Below, in pieces: positions 9,412 to 18,627 of a stretch of 64,000 nucleotides of DNA; the stretch's first letter is position 1; each line of letters starts with the position of its first letter. The DNA lies in contig JBEKTW010000003.1 in the NCBI GenBank assembly GCA_049515655.1, positions 124,001 through 188,000 of the forward strand, given 5' to 3'. Made by a program: the position numbers and the translations under genes. Source of the DNA: JBEKTW01 sp049515655. Lineage in GTDB: Bacteria > Bacteroidota > Ignavibacteria > UBA10030 > SZUA-254. Below the pieces are notes generated by a model, which searched no databases, was not told the DNA's origin, and was given only the letters and a program-made list of their open reading frames with translations.

Positions 9412-10515
9412 TCATTCGCTCACAATTTCAATGCTGACGATCTTGTCAGGGTTCGCGGCAAGGTCATTGAGTATGCGTTGTATGTCAGCAGCCGAGATTT
9501 GCTGGCCATCCACAGTCACGATTCCGGTGAGCTGGAGATTGCCGCTTGCAAGCTCATTCAGAACATCCGTGTTTCCCCCTAGGAGCAGTTGAAGTTGATT
9601 GACAAAATTCTGCTGGTTTGGCGTCAGTCCACTCGAAGACGCCACCGAGAATTGCCAGATTTCGCTGTTGATTCCCGCTCCCGGACCGCCGGCTCCGTTC
9701 GTCAAGCCCCGAACTGTCCAGACGTACGTTTTCCCCGCCTCCAGCTGACGTGCTCCGGATGTCGGATACTGAAACGACCTGCTTCCAACGGAAAGGCCCG
9801 GGTCCCCCGAATGAACAGCGAGCTGCGGCACACCGGAAGCCGCTTCTTCTTTTGAATGCTGCTGCGGCAACATGGTATAGACCGACACCTCCACCGAATC
9901 GCCGTCGTAAATCCACTGGAACATCGGAAATGGGGTCGGGACGATACTCCCGTCGCCCGGAGAAATCAAATCGAGTCGAGAAATGTTCGAGAGCGTCAGC
10001 GTAATCACCTGGGATTGCTGCGGAATGGGCGGAGTGAAATTATCATCATCGATGACCGTCATACTGAACGTATATGTCCCCGCAGGAAGTTTTCCCGTCG
10101 CAAGAGCGAGCTTCTGAATTTTGTCTTTTGCTTCCTGGCTGTAATCGAAGGTCTGGGTCTTGATATCGGAATTCTTCCCGAGGTCAAGATTCGTCATTGT
10201 CCTTACATGAGAAAGTTTAAACGATTTCGTGGTCAATCGCGCAGCCCCCGGGTAGGTCGTACCATCGGCAAGGTTGATGTCAATCTGCGCCTGGAGATGA
10301 ACCGTCAGGACCGTATCGGACGTCATGTTCAGCGTAAAATACAAATGATTATTGGTAAAATGCTGAAAATCGATGTCCCCGATCGACAATTGATCAAGCT
10401 GAGCATGTATGGGGGGAGGAAACGTCAGCCAATGTTGAGCATTCACTCTCGTCGACAGCAAGAGAATCGCCATCGCGCACACCATCGCAAGCGCCTTTGT
10501 ATTGAAATATTTCAT
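9412..10515 (-). CDS. Secreted protein of unknown function, first gene of the FecR-CHASE2 run
   Basis: 367 residues from ATG 10515, chosen because AGGAG lies 7 bases upstream and the signal peptide (MKYFNTKALAMVCAMAILLLSTRVNAQ) begins there; the frame itself extends to 10548. The mature part has an all-beta N-terminal half, a central fibronectin-like region with VYTMLPQQ and TYVWTVRGL, and a C-terminal segment about NQLQLLLGGNTDVLNELASG and the phrase VDGQQISAADIQRILNDL, followed by a predicted beta strand. I recognise no named family. It precedes the FecR gene by 47 bases and is probably its operon partner. An envelope or surface role is inferred only from export and context. Confidence 0.7.
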   Translation of the reverse strand: MKYFNTKALAMVCAMAILLLSTRVNAQHWLTFPPPIHAQLDQLSIGDIDFQHFTNNHLYFTLNMTSDTVLTVHLQAQIDINLADGTTYPGAARLTTKSFKLSHVRTMTNLDLGKNSDIKTQTFDYSQEAKDKIQKLALATGKLPAGTYTFSMTVIDDDNFTPPIPQQSQVITLTLSNISRLDLISPGDGSIVPTPFPMFQWIYDGDSVEVSVYTMLPQQHSKEEAASGVPQLAVHSGDPGLSVGSRSFQYPTSGARQLEAGKTYVWTVRGLTNGAGGPGAGINSEIWQFSVASSSGLTPNQQNFVNQLQLLLGGNTDVLNELASGNLQLTGIVTVDGQQISAADIQRILNDLAANPDKIVSIEIVSE

Positions 10516-10633
10516 CACCGAATCTCCTTTCGCCAATAAAGTAAACATTTTCCGCCACTAAACCAAAATAAGCATTTTTTCCAATACGGGGAAGTGATTT
10601 GGAGCATCGGTGTGACGGCGGTCACGTCGACCG

Positions 10634-11950
10634 CTAGAAATTCGCGATATCGTTATAAATTACAAAAGCCATGAAAGCCAGCAGCAGCACGAACCCGGCC
10701 TGTTGAATGGCAAGCTTGACGCGATGGGGAATTTCCCGGCGAAAGACCTTCTCGTAGATCAGCATCACTAGGTGCCCGCCGTCGAGCGCGGGAAATGGGA
10801 GAATGTTAAGAATCGCGAGACTCATGCTCAGCAAACCCATGAACACAAGGTAGCTTGCCAGGCCCATCTCGGCGCTCTGCGTGGCAATCTGAGCGATTTT
10901 GATCGGACCCCCGAAAGATTCTTTGAAAGAAACCTTGCCGGCGATAAGTCTGGCAATCGACCGGTAGAACAAGGCCGTTGACTGCTCTATGTCCTTGATG
11001 CCCTCCGGCAGCGCTTCAAACAATGAGTAGTTGAAGTGTCTGTACGGTCCGGTATATACAGTGGCGATGTTTATGCCGATACGTCCGGCGTCGGTGACTG
11101 TCGTCGTTCCGGATTGCATCTGCCCGTTGTGTTTCCATGAGATACTCAACGCTTTCCCGCTGTGCGCATGAATGATCTTGACGACCTGGTAATCGTTCAC
11201 GATAGATACGCTGTCAAGGGCAACGATGATATCTCCCGCCTTAATTCCCAGTTTGTCGGCCGGCATCGAGGGTTCTATACCCTCGATCTCCGCCTGCGTA
11301 TGAGCTTCGACGATACCGAATGATTCATTGGAGATTTGAGGAATATTCTTGCGCGCGACGAATATGTGCTTCTGCTCTCCGTTTCGTTCCAGGTCCAGCG
11401 TGACATCGTTCCCGAGATTATCGATGTACATGAGGCTGAGAATCTCATCCCAATGGGTCACCTGTTTTCCGTTCACGGCGATGATCCTGTCACCCACCCG
11501 CAACCCGGATTTATCGGCTGCGCTCCCGTCAATCACGTAACCGATCTCGGTTGTCTCCTTCAAGTCTCGTCCGACGGAATAATGAATTCCCCAGAAGATA
11601 CCGACCGCGAGAAGGATATTCATGATGACACCGGCAGAGATGACGAACATTCTTGCCGGCATGGATTTCGCGCGGAACTCCCACGGCTGGGGCTCCTGGT
11701 TCACAAACTCCGTGTCAAAACTCTCATCAATCATGCCCGCGATTTTCACATAGCCGCCAATCGGGATCCAGGAAATACAGTAATCCGTATCTCCGACCTT
11801 CTTGCCGAAGGCACGCGGCGGGAAACCAATCGAAAATCGATCGACACGCATGCCGGTGAGTTTCGCCGCGAGGAAATGGCCCAGCTCGTGAATCAGCACC
11901 AGAACGCCGAGCGTAAGGGCGGCGTAGAAAATCATGTTGAGAACTTGCAT
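10634..11950 (-). CDS. rseP: RIP metalloprotease (site-2 protease)
   Basis: 438 residues. An intramembrane zinc protease that cuts transmembrane anti-sigma factors and leftover signal peptides. The first TM helix carries HELGH (21-25), the zinc-binding and catalytic motif. Two PDZ domains follow (about 125-215 and 220-300, with DKSGLRVGDRIIAVNG and ADKLGIKAGDIIVAL). The last TM cluster has NILPFPALDGGHL, with the third zinc ligand Asp in the DGG motif. The length is normal for the family. It lies 13 bases downstream of dxr on the same strand, a pairing common in many bacteria. The E. coli role is in the sigmaE envelope-stress response; its target here is unknown. Confidence 0.96.
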   Translation of the reverse strand: MQVLNMIFYAALTLGVLVLIHELGHFLAAKLTGMRVDRFSIGFPPRAFGKKVGDTDYCISWIPIGGYVKIAGMIDESFDTEFVNQEPQPWEFRAKSMPARMFVISAGVIMNILLAVGIFWGIHYSVGRDLKETTEIGYVIDGSAADKSGLRVGDRIIAVNGKQVTHWDEILSLMYIDNLGNDVTLDLERNGEQKHIFVARKNIPQISNESFGIVEAHTQAEIEGIEPSMPADKLGIKAGDIIVALDSVSIVNDYQVVKIIHAHSGKALSISWKHNGQMQSGTTTVTDAGRIGINIATVYTGPYRHFNYSLFEALPEGIKDIEQSTALFYRSIARLIAGKVSFKESFGGPIKIAQIATQSAEMGLASYLVFMGLLSMSLAILNILPFPALDGGHLVMLIYEKVFRREIPHRVKLAIQQAGFVLLLAFMAFVIYNDIANF

Positions 11951-11963
11951 GAGGAGAGCTTTC

Positions 11964-13118
11964 TTACTTCAAACCGTTAACGTACTCCGTGACTTCCGCG
12001 CGACTGTTCATGTCGGCGTGAACAATGTCTTCCAGGGTCGGGGAGCTCTTGACCGGAAGATGCTCCAGCGCAAACCGAACGATGCGGGGAATCTGGTGGA
12101 ACGCAATTCTCCTCTGCACGAAGAGGTCAACGGCAATCTCATTTGCGGCGCTCAGAATTGCCGGGGCAGTGCCTCCACGCCGGAGCGCCTCGTAGGCCAA
12201 TCCCAGACATTCAAACTTTTCAAAATCCGGCGCGAAAAAAGTCATCTCCCGCAGCTCGGCAAAATTCACTCGTTTGTACGGTGAACCGGCCCGATCGGGA
12301 TATGTCAGGGCATACTGGATGGGGATCTTCATGTCGGGAATGCCAAGCTGGGCCTTGACCGACCCATCAACGAATTCGACCATCGAATGGATGATCGATT
12401 GAGGATGGACGAGAACCTCAATTTTCTCCGGGGGCAAATCGAAAAGCCAGTGCGCTTCGATCACTTCCAGACCTTTGTTCATCAATGTTGCGGAATCGAT
12501 GGTGATTTTCTGCCCCATTTTCCAGTTTGGGTGTTTCAACGCCGCATCGACCGTGAGATTCGCAAAATCCTTTTTCTCTTTCATGAGGAACGGACCGCCG
12601 GACGCGGTGAGGATGAGCCGTGCGATGTTCGCGTGTTCCTCGCCCATCAGACATTGAAGCACCGCGCTGTGCTCACTATCGATCGGAATGAGTGTCGCGC
12701 CGTGCTTCTTCACGAGCGCCATGATAATCTCGCCCGCAACTACGAGCGTTTCTTTATTCGCCAGCGCGACGGTTTTCCCGCACTTTATGGCTTCGACGGT
12801 CGGTTTCAAGCCGGCAAACCCGACAAGGGAACTGATCACGACGTCCACATCATTCCTGCAGGCAAGCTCCTCCAGGCCTTCTTCGCCGACCAGTAACTCG
12901 AGTGAGCCGTCGACGGATTGTTTCAGCCGGGACGCGCAATTCTCATCCAGCACCGCCACCGCTTTGGGCTGATAGAGCTCGATCTGCCGCAGCAGCAAAT
13001 CAACATTCCTGTTTGCCGTCAGATACTTCACCTTGAACTTCCCGGGGAGATTCGAGATTACCTCCAGGCTATTTTGTCCGATCGAACCGGTTGAACCGAG
13101 TATGCAGATGTTCTTCAT
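11964..13118 (-). CDS. dxr: 1-deoxy-D-xylulose 5-phosphate reductoisomerase
   Basis: 384 residues from ATG 13118, preceded by AAGGG; the six extra codons further upstream are unlikely to be used because the family begins MKxxxILGSTGSIG. Converts DXP to MEP with NADPH, the committed step of the non-mevalonate isoprenoid pathway. The NADPH-binding GSTGSIG is at residues 7-13. Metal ligands and the catalytic region are in PIDSEHSA (Asp, Glu) and LTASGGPF; KMGQKITIDSATLMNKGLEVIEA and the HPQSIIHSMVE active-site loop are intact. The downstream prenyl chain is probably built by the polyprenyl synthase at 24663-25661. Confidence 0.97.
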   Translation of the reverse strand: MKNICILGSTGSIGQNSLEVISNLPGKFKVKYLTANRNVDLLLRQIELYQPKAVAVLDENCASRLKQSVDGSLELLVGEEGLEELACRNDVDVVISSLVGFAGLKPTVEAIKCGKTVALANKETLVVAGEIIMALVKKHGATLIPIDSEHSAVLQCLMGEEHANIARLILTASGGPFLMKEKKDFANLTVDAALKHPNWKMGQKITIDSATLMNKGLEVIEAHWLFDLPPEKIEVLVHPQSIIHSMVEFVDGSVKAQLGIPDMKIPIQYALTYPDRAGSPYKRVNFAELREMTFFAPDFEKFECLGLAYEALRRGGTAPAILSAANEIAVDLFVQRRIAFHQIPRIVRFALEHLPVKSSPTLEDIVHADMNSRAEVTEYVNGLK

Positions 13119-13193
13119 TTCACCCTTAAAAAACACATTGCCCCGACCGGGGCATTTTTCCTAGTAAAAAGGTAATGAAATATCGCCACGAAA

Positions 13194-14198
13194 TCAATTC
13201 GTTCCCCGCAGCGCGACCGGCCGTGCGACTATGATTCCCGTGAAAGAGGTATGTTTTTGAATGTATTCGGAAAGAGTTTCATCGGTTATTCTCACTTTCC
13301 CTTTGGCATCCGGCGCATGCAGGCAGTGCAAGGAACCATCATCCAATCTGAGGGCGATAGCCGTGTGAGCGATGTCGAGCCCCTCCCGTTCTGTCGTGAA
13401 CGCAATAATATCGCCGGACCTGATTTCGGATTGCGGAGTTTGGATTGCGGAGTGCGAACCGATGATTTTGGATTTGGGGACGAAAAGCCACGACCGATTG
13501 GAAAGCGCTTCTTCCGTAGCCTCTATCTGGCTGAAGGTTGAGTCAATTGCCAGCTGGCGATAGAGTTTCCGGTGTTTCGACATAAAGTTGAAGGCTTTGC
13601 GATATGGCTTACCGGCGAGTCGCTGCGTCACGTCTTCCACAATTCCCTTCTTCTGATTGTCGGAGATCCAGTCTATAAAATAGTGCAGCCGGCTTGCATA
13701 CCCGGTCACCCGGCCATTTCGATAGCGAAGCTTCTGAAGTTCCTGCCCGAACGCATTGAACGACAACCGATCCTTCTTCACGCACCGAGCGAGCGCCAGG
13801 ACATTTTCCACCAGCGTCACGCAATCAAAAGCACGGAGGTTCACTACCAGCCGTTCCTCACCGGGCTGTTCCAGCGTGTTCGGCTCATAGGGCGTCCCAA
13901 GGAACTGTTCTCCGATCAGCGCAACGACTTCGCCAATGGGTTTTTCGATGAGTTTGTTGCTCGTGGCAAATGAGAAAATCCGGCCACATAGTTTCTGGTC
14001 CTGAGCCCTGGCCGGATGTCCGCAACAAAGAATGAGAAAGAGTAAGAAATATGTTTTCGATTGAACTCCCCTGTTTCTTTCATCGGCAAGAGGAGTATCT
14101 ATGGACGCGGGTTTTTGAAGAAGGTGCTTGCCCGGGGAACAGGCGGGACTAACGGGTGAAATCACTTTTTCGCGACACGTTCTAGAATGGCGGCTCAA
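13194..14198 (-). CDS. DUF1460 (amidase-like) exported protein
   Basis: A DUF1460 protein: NlpC/P60-like fold, amidase-like on N-acetylmuramoyl-L-alanine. Signature segments are FLGTPYEPNTLE, LRAFDCVTLVENVLALA (probable catalytic Cys), and a later SGDIIAFTTEREGLDIAHTAIAL with the likely His. The start is uncertain. The longest frame begins at TTG 14198, overlapping the dnaB end, but the hydrophobic leader (TYFLLFLILCCGHPARAQ) begins about 45 codons in with no ATG/GTG/TTG just before it. Codons for about 13424-13465 encode a polar loop made of two copies of a 12-bp word (GGATTGCGGAGT) 14 bases apart, apparently a repeat-derived insertion (see findings). Confidence 0.8.
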   Translation of the reverse strand: MSRHSRTCREKVISPVSPACSPGKHLLQKPASIDTPLADERNRGVQSKTYFLLFLILCCGHPARAQDQKLCGRIFSFATSNKLIEKPIGEVVALIGEQFLGTPYEPNTLEQPGEERLVVNLRAFDCVTLVENVLALARCVKKDRLSFNAFGQELQKLRYRNGRVTGYASRLHYFIDWISDNQKKGIVEDVTQRLAGKPYRKAFNFMSKHRKLYRQLAIDSTFSQIEATEEALSNRSWLFVPKSKIIGSHSAIQTPQSEIRSGDIIAFTTEREGLDIAHTAIALRLDDGSLHCLHAPDAKGKVRITDETLSEYIQKHTSFTGIIVARPVALRGTN

Positions 14199-15627
14199 TT
14201 TCGAGGGGAACAGATGGCGGAGGCATCAAGGCTTCCGGCATGACTCGTTCGAGGCGCTCAAACCCGATGTGGTCTTTGTTGAAAGCCAGCCAGATTCTTC
14301 CCGGAGGTCCGTTTCGTTGTTTACCAATGATAATCTCCGCTTTCCCCGCGGTTTCAATTTCCTGGCCTTCCTCTTCCTTGACCGTAAGAAAACCAAACAG
14401 CTCGGGTCGATGGACGAACATCACCACGTCCGCATCCTGTTCAATTGCTCCGGATTCCCGAAGGTCGGCGAGCGCGGGGCGACGGTCGGTTCTGCTTTCA
14501 ACGGCGCGATTCAATTGCGAAAGAGCGACCACTGGAATCTCCAGCTCTTTTGCAAGCGCTTTCAGTGAGCGGGAAATCATCGAGATCTCCTGCTCCCGGC
14601 GCTCGGAATTCTTTGGTCCTTGAACGAGCTGGAGATAATCGACAATGAGCATTCCGATACCGTGTTCGGCCTTCAGCCTCCTGGCCTTTGCACGGAGTTC
14701 AAGAATGGTGAGAGTGGCTGAATCATCAATGAAAATCTTGGCGGCACTCAGCTTGTCGGCGGCGCGAGGTATGCTTCGCCATTCTTCGTCGCGCAGCCGT
14801 CCGGTGCGTAAATCCTGCGCCCGCACTTTTGCTTCCATGGCAAGGAGGCGTATGACGAGCTGCAACTCGGACATCTCGAGGCTGAAGATCGCAACCGGTG
14901 TAGGTTTCTCCTTGTGCAGGGCGGCATTCCGGGCGAGGGAAAGTGCAAGGGCTGTTTTCCCATGGCTTGGCCGGCCAGCGATAATGATCAAATCAGACTT
15001 TTGAAATCCACCGGTCAGGGTGTCCAGCTCCGTGAATCCCGTCGGAACGCCGGTAACACCGCCATGCTTGCCGTGAATCTCCTGGAGCGCCTCGATGGCG
15101 TCATGTACGAGTGTCTTCATCGGCTTGGAAGTCTTTTTCAAACGGCGTTCGGAAATCTGGAAGACTTTCGCTTCAGCTTCATCAAGCAAATCCAGCGCGT
15201 CTTCGGTGCTGCTGTACGCCCGTGTTGCTACCTCGGAGGACGCCGAAATCAGACTGCGCATGAGCGCTTTTTCCAGCACAATGCGAGCATGATATTCCAC
15301 ATTGGCCGAAGAGGTCACGTTCATGGTAAGCTGGGTAATATAGAGGGGGTCTTCGACAGGATCCAGTTTCGCGGCCCGCCGTAATTCTTCCACAACCGTT
15401 ACGGAATCAATTGGCTCTCCTTTCTCAAAAAGAGAAAGCATCGCCTTGAAAATCTTCTCATGGGTGGGGCTGTAAAAACTTGTCTCGTCAAGGAGCTCAA
15501 TGACTTTGGGAACAGCTTCCTTTTCAATGAGCATTGCTCCAAGCACCGCACGCTCGACTTCGAGCGCCTGGGGGGGAACTCGTCCGGATGTTTCTCCGCT
15601 GGAGAGCTGGATATCGGGTATCTTCAT
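14182..15627 (-). CDS. dnaB: Replicative DNA helicase DnaB
   Basis: 481 residues. Hexameric 5'-3' helicase that unwinds the replication fork. The N-terminal domain (about 18-120, beginning RVPPQALEVERAVLGAML) binds primase. The RecA-like C-terminal domain has Walker A GRPSHGKTA (about 216-224), a Walker B hydrophobic run ending in VDYLQL, and an Arg-finger/DNA-loop region with SQLNRAVESR and RRPALADLRESGAIEQDADV. There is no intein or insertion. The start overlaps the stop of the upstream glycosylase gene by 4 bases, so translation is probably coupled. The neighbours (glycosylase, coaBC, rpoZ, gmk, yicC) form a long housekeeping run on this strand. Confidence 0.97.
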   Translation of the reverse strand: MKIPDIQLSSGETSGRVPPQALEVERAVLGAMLIEKEAVPKVIELLDETSFYSPTHEKIFKAMLSLFEKGEPIDSVTVVEELRRAAKLDPVEDPLYITQLTMNVTSSANVEYHARIVLEKALMRSLISASSEVATRAYSSTEDALDLLDEAEAKVFQISERRLKKTSKPMKTLVHDAIEALQEIHGKHGGVTGVPTGFTELDTLTGGFQKSDLIIIAGRPSHGKTALALSLARNAALHKEKPTPVAIFSLEMSELQLVIRLLAMEAKVRAQDLRTGRLRDEEWRSIPRAADKLSAAKIFIDDSATLTILELRAKARRLKAEHGIGMLIVDYLQLVQGPKNSERREQEISMISRSLKALAKELEIPVVALSQLNRAVESRTDRRPALADLRESGAIEQDADVVMFVHRPELFGFLTVKEEEGQEIETAGKAEIIIGKQRNGPPGRIWLAFNKDHIGFERLERVMPEALMPPPSVPLEIEPPF

Positions 15628-16340
15628 CCGGCCGCCTTCTCTTCATCGTACAATTTCTTGAACATTTTCATGTCTTCCCACGCTGGGCGCTTCCAGTTTG
15701 GATTCCGGAGGAGTGCCGCGGGATGATAGGTGACGATCAGTTTTGCACCGTGATAGTCATGAACCTTGCTCCGCATCGTCGTCAGGCTGTCGGTGGTTTT
15801 CAGCAGCCACTGCGCTGAAATGCGTCCAAGACAGATGATGAATTTCGGCTTCACCAGCTCAATTTGCTTTGCAAGGTACGGCGAACATGTTTCCATTTCC
15901 GTCGGCAGCGGATCCCGATTGTTGGGGGGACGGCATTTCAGGATATTGCAAATATACACCTCTTGTCGATTCATCCCGACCGCGTCGATGATCTTGTTCA
16001 ATAACTGGCCGGCTTTTCCGACGAACGGCTCCCCCTGGAGATCTTCGTCCGCGCCCGGCGCTTCACCGATAAACATTACTTTCGTACGCGGGTTGCCGAC
16101 ACCAAAAACAAAATTTGTTCTCGTGTGCCCGAGGGAACATTTGAGGCACCCACAACTTTGAGCGTTCAATTCTTCGAGCGAGGACGATTTGACCCATGGT
16201 TCGTCAGGGTAGACAACCTCACCCGTTTCTTTCTTTTTCCCATCTGTGTAAACAATATTTCCGAACAAGTCCCTTTGTTGCACGAAGTATCTCTTGGTGG
16301 TTTCGATTAAATCGTTAAGTTCTGAATTGATATCGGACAT
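15624..16340 (-). CDS. Family 4 uracil-DNA glycosylase
   Basis: 238 residues. Removes uracil from DNA, starting base-excision repair. Family 4 enzymes hold a 4Fe-4S cluster; the visible candidates are CGCLKC, ICNILKC and a later CSPYL Cys. Motif 1 is GEAPGADEDLQGEPFVGKAG, and YHPAALLRNP is the second active-site motif. About 40 residues of charged N-terminal extension precede the core. The gene overlaps dnaB by 4 bases and follows coaBC by 6 bases, so it is in one operon with them. I give no symbol because naming differs between groups. Confidence 0.93.
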   Translation of the reverse strand: MSDINSELNDLIETTKRYFVQQRDLFGNIVYTDGKKKETGEVVYPDEPWVKSSSLEELNAQSCGCLKCSLGHTRTNFVFGVGNPRTKVMFIGEAPGADEDLQGEPFVGKAGQLLNKIIDAVGMNRQEVYICNILKCRPPNNRDPLPTEMETCSPYLAKQIELVKPKFIICLGRISAQWLLKTTDSLTTMRSKVHDYHGAKLIVTYHPAALLRNPNWKRPAWEDMKMFKKLYDEEKAAG

Positions 16341-16346
16341 GCGTTC

Positions 16347-17564
16347 CTACCATAGAATCTTTTTCACACGATCCAAAATCTCATTGGCCGCATCGAATTT
16401 CGTCATTTTCGGCAGCTTCTCAACTTTTCCGTTCTTTGAAATCAGCGTCACGATGTTTGTATCTGCTCCAATGCCGGCTCCCTCCTGCAGCGGTTTATTG
16501 AGCACAACCAGGTCGAGGTTCTTTTGTTTGAGTTTGGTCTTTGCACGTGCGACGCCACTCTCCGTTTCGAGAGCAAATCCGACAAGAACCACGCCGTTCT
16601 TTTTCTCCCCGAGGGCCTGAAGAATATCCTTCGTCCGCTTGAGTTCAAGGGAGAACGAATCCGACTTCAATTTCTCCTTTTTGATTTTTTGAGAAGACGG
16701 GACCGCAGGAGAAAAATCGGCGACGGCCGCGGCCATGACCACTGCATCGACTTTGGGGAAGTGCTTCATGACGGCGTTGTGCATCTCGCGCGCGGATTCC
16801 ACGTCGACGCGCAGTACGTTTCTCGGGGTCGCTAACGAAACCGGCCCGGATATCAACGTTACTTCCGCCCCGCGTTGGGTGGCTGCATTTGCAATCGCGA
16901 AACCCATCTTTCCCGACGACCGATTGCCCACGAACCGCACCGGGTCGATTGCCTCGTGGGTCGGGCCCGCCGTGACGAGAATTTTCTTTCCATGCAAATC
17001 GAAATGCGCACGACCCAGAATATTTTCTGCCGTTCTTACAAGCACATCAAGTTCCGGCAATCTCCCGGGACCGACCAGGCCGCTCGCGAGCTCACCTTCC
17101 GCGGGCGGGAGAACAGTATAACCCATTTCCCTGAGCTTCGTGATATTCTCCTGAGTGGCCGAATGCACCCACATGTCCGAATCCATCGCCGGGGCAATGA
17201 CGAGGGGACAACGGAGGGCCAGCGCAAGCGCAGTTACGGCGTTATCCGCGTATCCGTGCGCGAGTTTGGCAATCGTGTTGGCCGTCGCGGGAGCAATGAA
17301 CATCAACTCCGCCCATTGTGCCAAGTCTATGTGCCACGTCCCGATGTGGACTGTCCCGGCTTCCTGATCGGGGAACATCCCGACAACTACTTCATTTCCG
17401 GAGAGTGTGGAAAAGGTGATTGGTGTGACAAATGCCTTTGCCGAGTCCGTCATAACGACACGTACCTGGGCACCGGCCTTTTTGAACTCCCGGGCCAGGA
17501 GAGGCAATTTATACGCCGCTACCCCGCCGGTGATGCCAAGGACGATATGTCGGTTCTTCAGCAT
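16347..17564 (-). CDS. coaBC: Bifunctional phosphopantothenoylcysteine decarboxylase/phosphopantothenate-cysteine ligase
   Basis: 405 residues. Two steps of coenzyme A synthesis: the C-terminal CoaB half joins phosphopantothenate and cysteine, the N-terminal CoaC half decarboxylates the product. CoaC (about 1-185): GITGGVAAYK flavin-binding start, GTWHIDLAQWAE with the active-site His, and PAMDSDMW, where many species have PxMNxxMW. LASGLVGPGR has Ser at the position of the E. coli active-site Cys; this also occurs in relatives in this group. CoaB (about 190-405): ILVTAGPTHEAIDPVRFVGNRSSGKMG, DAVVMAAAVADFSP and KIKKEKLK. It precedes the glycosylase gene by 6 bases. Confidence 0.95.
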   Translation of the reverse strand: MLKNRHIVLGITGGVAAYKLPLLAREFKKAGAQVRVVMTDSAKAFVTPITFSTLSGNEVVVGMFPDQEAGTVHIGTWHIDLAQWAELMFIAPATANTIAKLAHGYADNAVTALALALRCPLVIAPAMDSDMWVHSATQENITKLREMGYTVLPPAEGELASGLVGPGRLPELDVLVRTAENILGRAHFDLHGKKILVTAGPTHEAIDPVRFVGNRSSGKMGFAIANAATQRGAEVTLISGPVSLATPRNVLRVDVESAREMHNAVMKHFPKVDAVVMAAAVADFSPAVPSSQKIKKEKLKSDSFSLELKRTKDILQALGEKKNGVVLVGFALETESGVARAKTKLKQKNLDLVVLNKPLQEGAGIGADTNIVTLISKNGKVEKLPKMTKFDAANEILDRVKKILW

Positions 17565-17588
17565 GGGTTCGCAAAAGAAGGGTCAATC

Positions 17589-17912
17589 TCAGGTCGTGGG
17601 AGTTTCGGGCTCTTCCCCTTTATAGCGGAACTCGAGTTTGTCGTCCATCATTTCCTGGACCGCGACATCCGTCGGCTTCAATCGTCGTTCGAAATCCAGG
17701 GCAATGAGAATCTGGTCGGGATTTGTCTGCGGTTGTTCCGTTTCTTCCTCCGGGTCGTACGTCCGCGATTGCAGCGCTTCGATGCGTTGATTAAATTCGA
17801 TCTTCAACTCCTCGTTGATCTGGCGCGCGCGCTTCGATGTGACGACAATGGCTTCATAGACATTGTCGGCCCTGCTCGCCATCTTTTCGAGGTCGAGTGG
17901 TTTCACTGCCAT
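17589..17912 (-). CDS. rpoZ: RNA polymerase omega subunit
   Basis: 107 residues of the Rpb6/omega family, which helps assemble the beta-prime subunit. The core is near the N-terminus: DNVYEAIVVTSKRARQINEEL. A longer acidic middle and a second helix with PDQILIALDFERRLKPTDVAVQEMMD follow, a form seen in Bacteroidota-like bacteria rather than the short E. coli type. It sits 24 bases upstream of coaBC and 36 downstream of gmk; the gmk-rpoZ-coaBC order is widely conserved and supports the call. Confidence 0.9.
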   Translation of the reverse strand: MAVKPLDLEKMASRADNVYEAIVVTSKRARQINEELKIEFNQRIEALQSRTYDPEEETEQPQTNPDQILIALDFERRLKPTDVAVQEMMDDKLEFRYKGEEPETPTT

Positions 17913-17948
17913 TACGTTATTCTCCTGATATGATTATATGATGAATGA

Positions 17949-18539
17949 TTAAAACCCTGCGGTTTGCGTTGCCGCCGTTCCGACAGCTTTCCTGACGATG
18001 GCGTCAACCTCATTTATTGCTTTATCCAAATCATCGTTAACAACACGATGGTGGAATTGTTTTCCCATTTCGAGTTCCATGGGAACCCGTTCAAGCCGTT
18101 TGCGGATGACATCTTCGCTCTCCGTGCGCCGGTGAGCAAGACGCTCGCGCAAAACCTCAATACCCGGCGGCTCGATGAAAATCAACACCGTATCCTGTGG
18201 ATAGCACCTTCTGACAGACAGTGCGCCTTTCACGTCAATATCGAACAGCATCGAGGTTCCCGAATGCAGAGCGGTCTCAACCTCGCTTTTCAGCGTGCCA
18301 TAGTAATTGTCATAGATGCGTTCCCACTCGACGAGCTCACCTCGCTGAATCTTATGTTCAAAATCTTCCTTCGCCAAAAAGAAATAATCCTTCCCATGAA
18401 TTTCATTCACACGCTGTTTCCTGGTAGTCGCTGAAACCGAGAATTTCAACTCCGGATGCCGTCGTAGTATTTCCCGCACGATTGTTGTCTTTCCGCAGCC
18501 ACTCGGCGCGGAAATGACCAGAAGCTTCGAAGTTGCCAT
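17949..18539 (-). CDS. gmk: Guanylate kinase
   Basis: 196 residues. Phosphorylates GMP to GDP using ATP. Walker A/P-loop SAPSGCGKTT is at 10-19; the GMP-binding region contains SVSATTRKQRVNEIHGKDYFF and GELVEWERIYDNYYGT; VDIDVKGALSVRR-type sequence and the Arg-rich lid (LAHRRTESEDVIRKRLER) follow. A normal-length, single-domain enzyme. It is followed by rpoZ; yicC ends 89 bases upstream on the same strand. Confidence 0.97.
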   Translation of the reverse strand: MATSKLLVISAPSGCGKTTIVREILRRHPELKFSVSATTRKQRVNEIHGKDYFFLAKEDFEHKIQRGELVEWERIYDNYYGTLKSEVETALHSGTSMLFDIDVKGALSVRRCYPQDTVLIFIEPPGIEVLRERLAHRRTESEDVIRKRLERVPMELEMGKQFHHRVVNDDLDKAINEVDAIVRKAVGTAATQTAGF

Positions 18540-18627
18540 CGTAGTAGTTAACCGGTATGGAGTGTCCTCAGCAGAATATTCCGCCGGCGGTCACCGGGAA
18601 GAACGACGCCACCATATGCCGATACCG

